Origin: Chitinophagales bacterium
Lineage (GTDB): Bacteria > Bacteroidota > Bacteroidia > Chitinophagales > CAIODY01
Reading direction: 5' to 3'
Assembly (NCBI GenBank): GCA_023251415.1
Contig: JAHEYX010000237.1
Coordinates: forward strand, 1-5,299
Length of the DNA: 5,299 bases
Each line of letters begins with the position of its first letter. Within the stretch, counting starts at the first letter, position 1. Shown here piece after piece: positions 5,241 through 5,299 of the stretch. Below the pieces are notes generated by a model that saw only the letters and a list, made by a program, of their open reading frames with translations, had not been told where the DNA came from and did no database searches. The translations under genes and the position numbers were made by a program.

Positions 5241-5299
5241 CGAACCTTTTTTTGAACTAATTCAATTAGGGAATTGCAAACGCCAAAATAGGGAATAGC
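5241..5299. repeat. Partial tandem repeat unit 4, cut by window edge
   Basis: This segment starts CGAACCTTTTTTTGAACTAA and continues with TTCAATTAGGGAAT, matching the start of unit 1 almost base for base. It shows that the array continues past the right edge and that units come in at least two head variants (units 1 and 4 versus units 2 and 3). Confidence 0.8.

Larger units (their letters stand above)
4599..5299. repeat. Diverged tandem array, unit about 214 bp, 3.3 copies visible
   Basis: This gene-free stretch is built from three complete units and the start of a fourth, which runs off the right edge. Landmarks recur at fixed offsets: GAGCAATTCGG-like at 4660, 4874 and 5089; GTTTTGAGCAAATTG at 4722, 4936 and 5151; GAGCTTCGAAT at 4791, 5006 and 5221; and CGAAC or CTAAC at 4599, 4811, 5026 and 5241. 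The unit is therefore about 212-215 bp. The second half of each unit is more conserved (units 1 and 2 differ at about a dozen of roughly 120 positions by eye) than the first half. The unit length is not a multiple of three and copies contain indels, so it is unlikely to be coding. It begins about 12 bp upstream of the glycosyltransferase start. Function is unknown. Confidence 0.9.

Noticed and set aside
4599..5299. CRISPR array or integron attC array
   Set aside because: Repeats are long, diverged and contiguous with no unique spacers, and no cas, integrase or attC-type core site is visible.

Overview
The window looks like chromosomal DNA from a member of the Bacteroidota. The reasons are the low GC content, A-rich gene starts without clear Shine-Dalgarno sequences, a TAnnTTTG-type -7 promoter element, and protein variants I associate with that phylum (KFATM...NELPQ sugar transferase, PLRGGLAAYN-type glycosyltransferase). 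The genus cannot be read from the sequence.

Positions 1-4586 hold five genes, all on the minus strand and closely packed, which form part of a surface-glycan (O-antigen, capsule or exopolysaccharide type) biosynthesis cluster. In transcription order they are: a GT4-type glycosyltransferase (4586-3444); a monotopic PglC/WbaP-like sugar-phosphate transferase (3419-2748); a polytopic WecA/MraY-like GlcNAc-1-phosphate transferase (2687-1608, TTG start); a Gfo/Idh/MocA dehydrogenase resembling WlbA/WbpB (1615-602, overlapping the previous stop by 8 nt); and the N-terminal part of an AsnB-like glutamine amidotransferase/asparagine synthase (568 to beyond the left edge). Gaps are 24, 60, -8 and 33 nt. 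The 60-nt gap holds the only convincing promoter element.

Read together, the two phosphoglycosyl transferases would load a sugar-phosphate onto a polyprenyl carrier, the GT4 enzyme would add a further sugar, the oxidoreductase would begin making an amino-uronic acid nucleotide sugar, and the AsnB-like enzyme could amidate a uronic acid or make asparagine. The functional assignments are family-based; the combined pathway is inference. Several signature positions are altered: Asn-Glu instead of Asp-Glu in the PglC-like dyad, and NGAIYN and RGRD instead of NGEIYN and RGPD in the AsnB-like enzyme.

Positions 4587-5299 have no convincing gene. They hold a diverged tandem array with a unit of about 214 bp (three units plus the start of a fourth), which begins about 12 bp before the first gene's start codon. 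Each full unit has a more conserved core with a 13-bp TCAAAA-N-TTTTGA palindrome and a more variable AT-rich part with roughly 22-bp spaced sub-repeats. Its function is unknown, and it is the least explained structure in the window.
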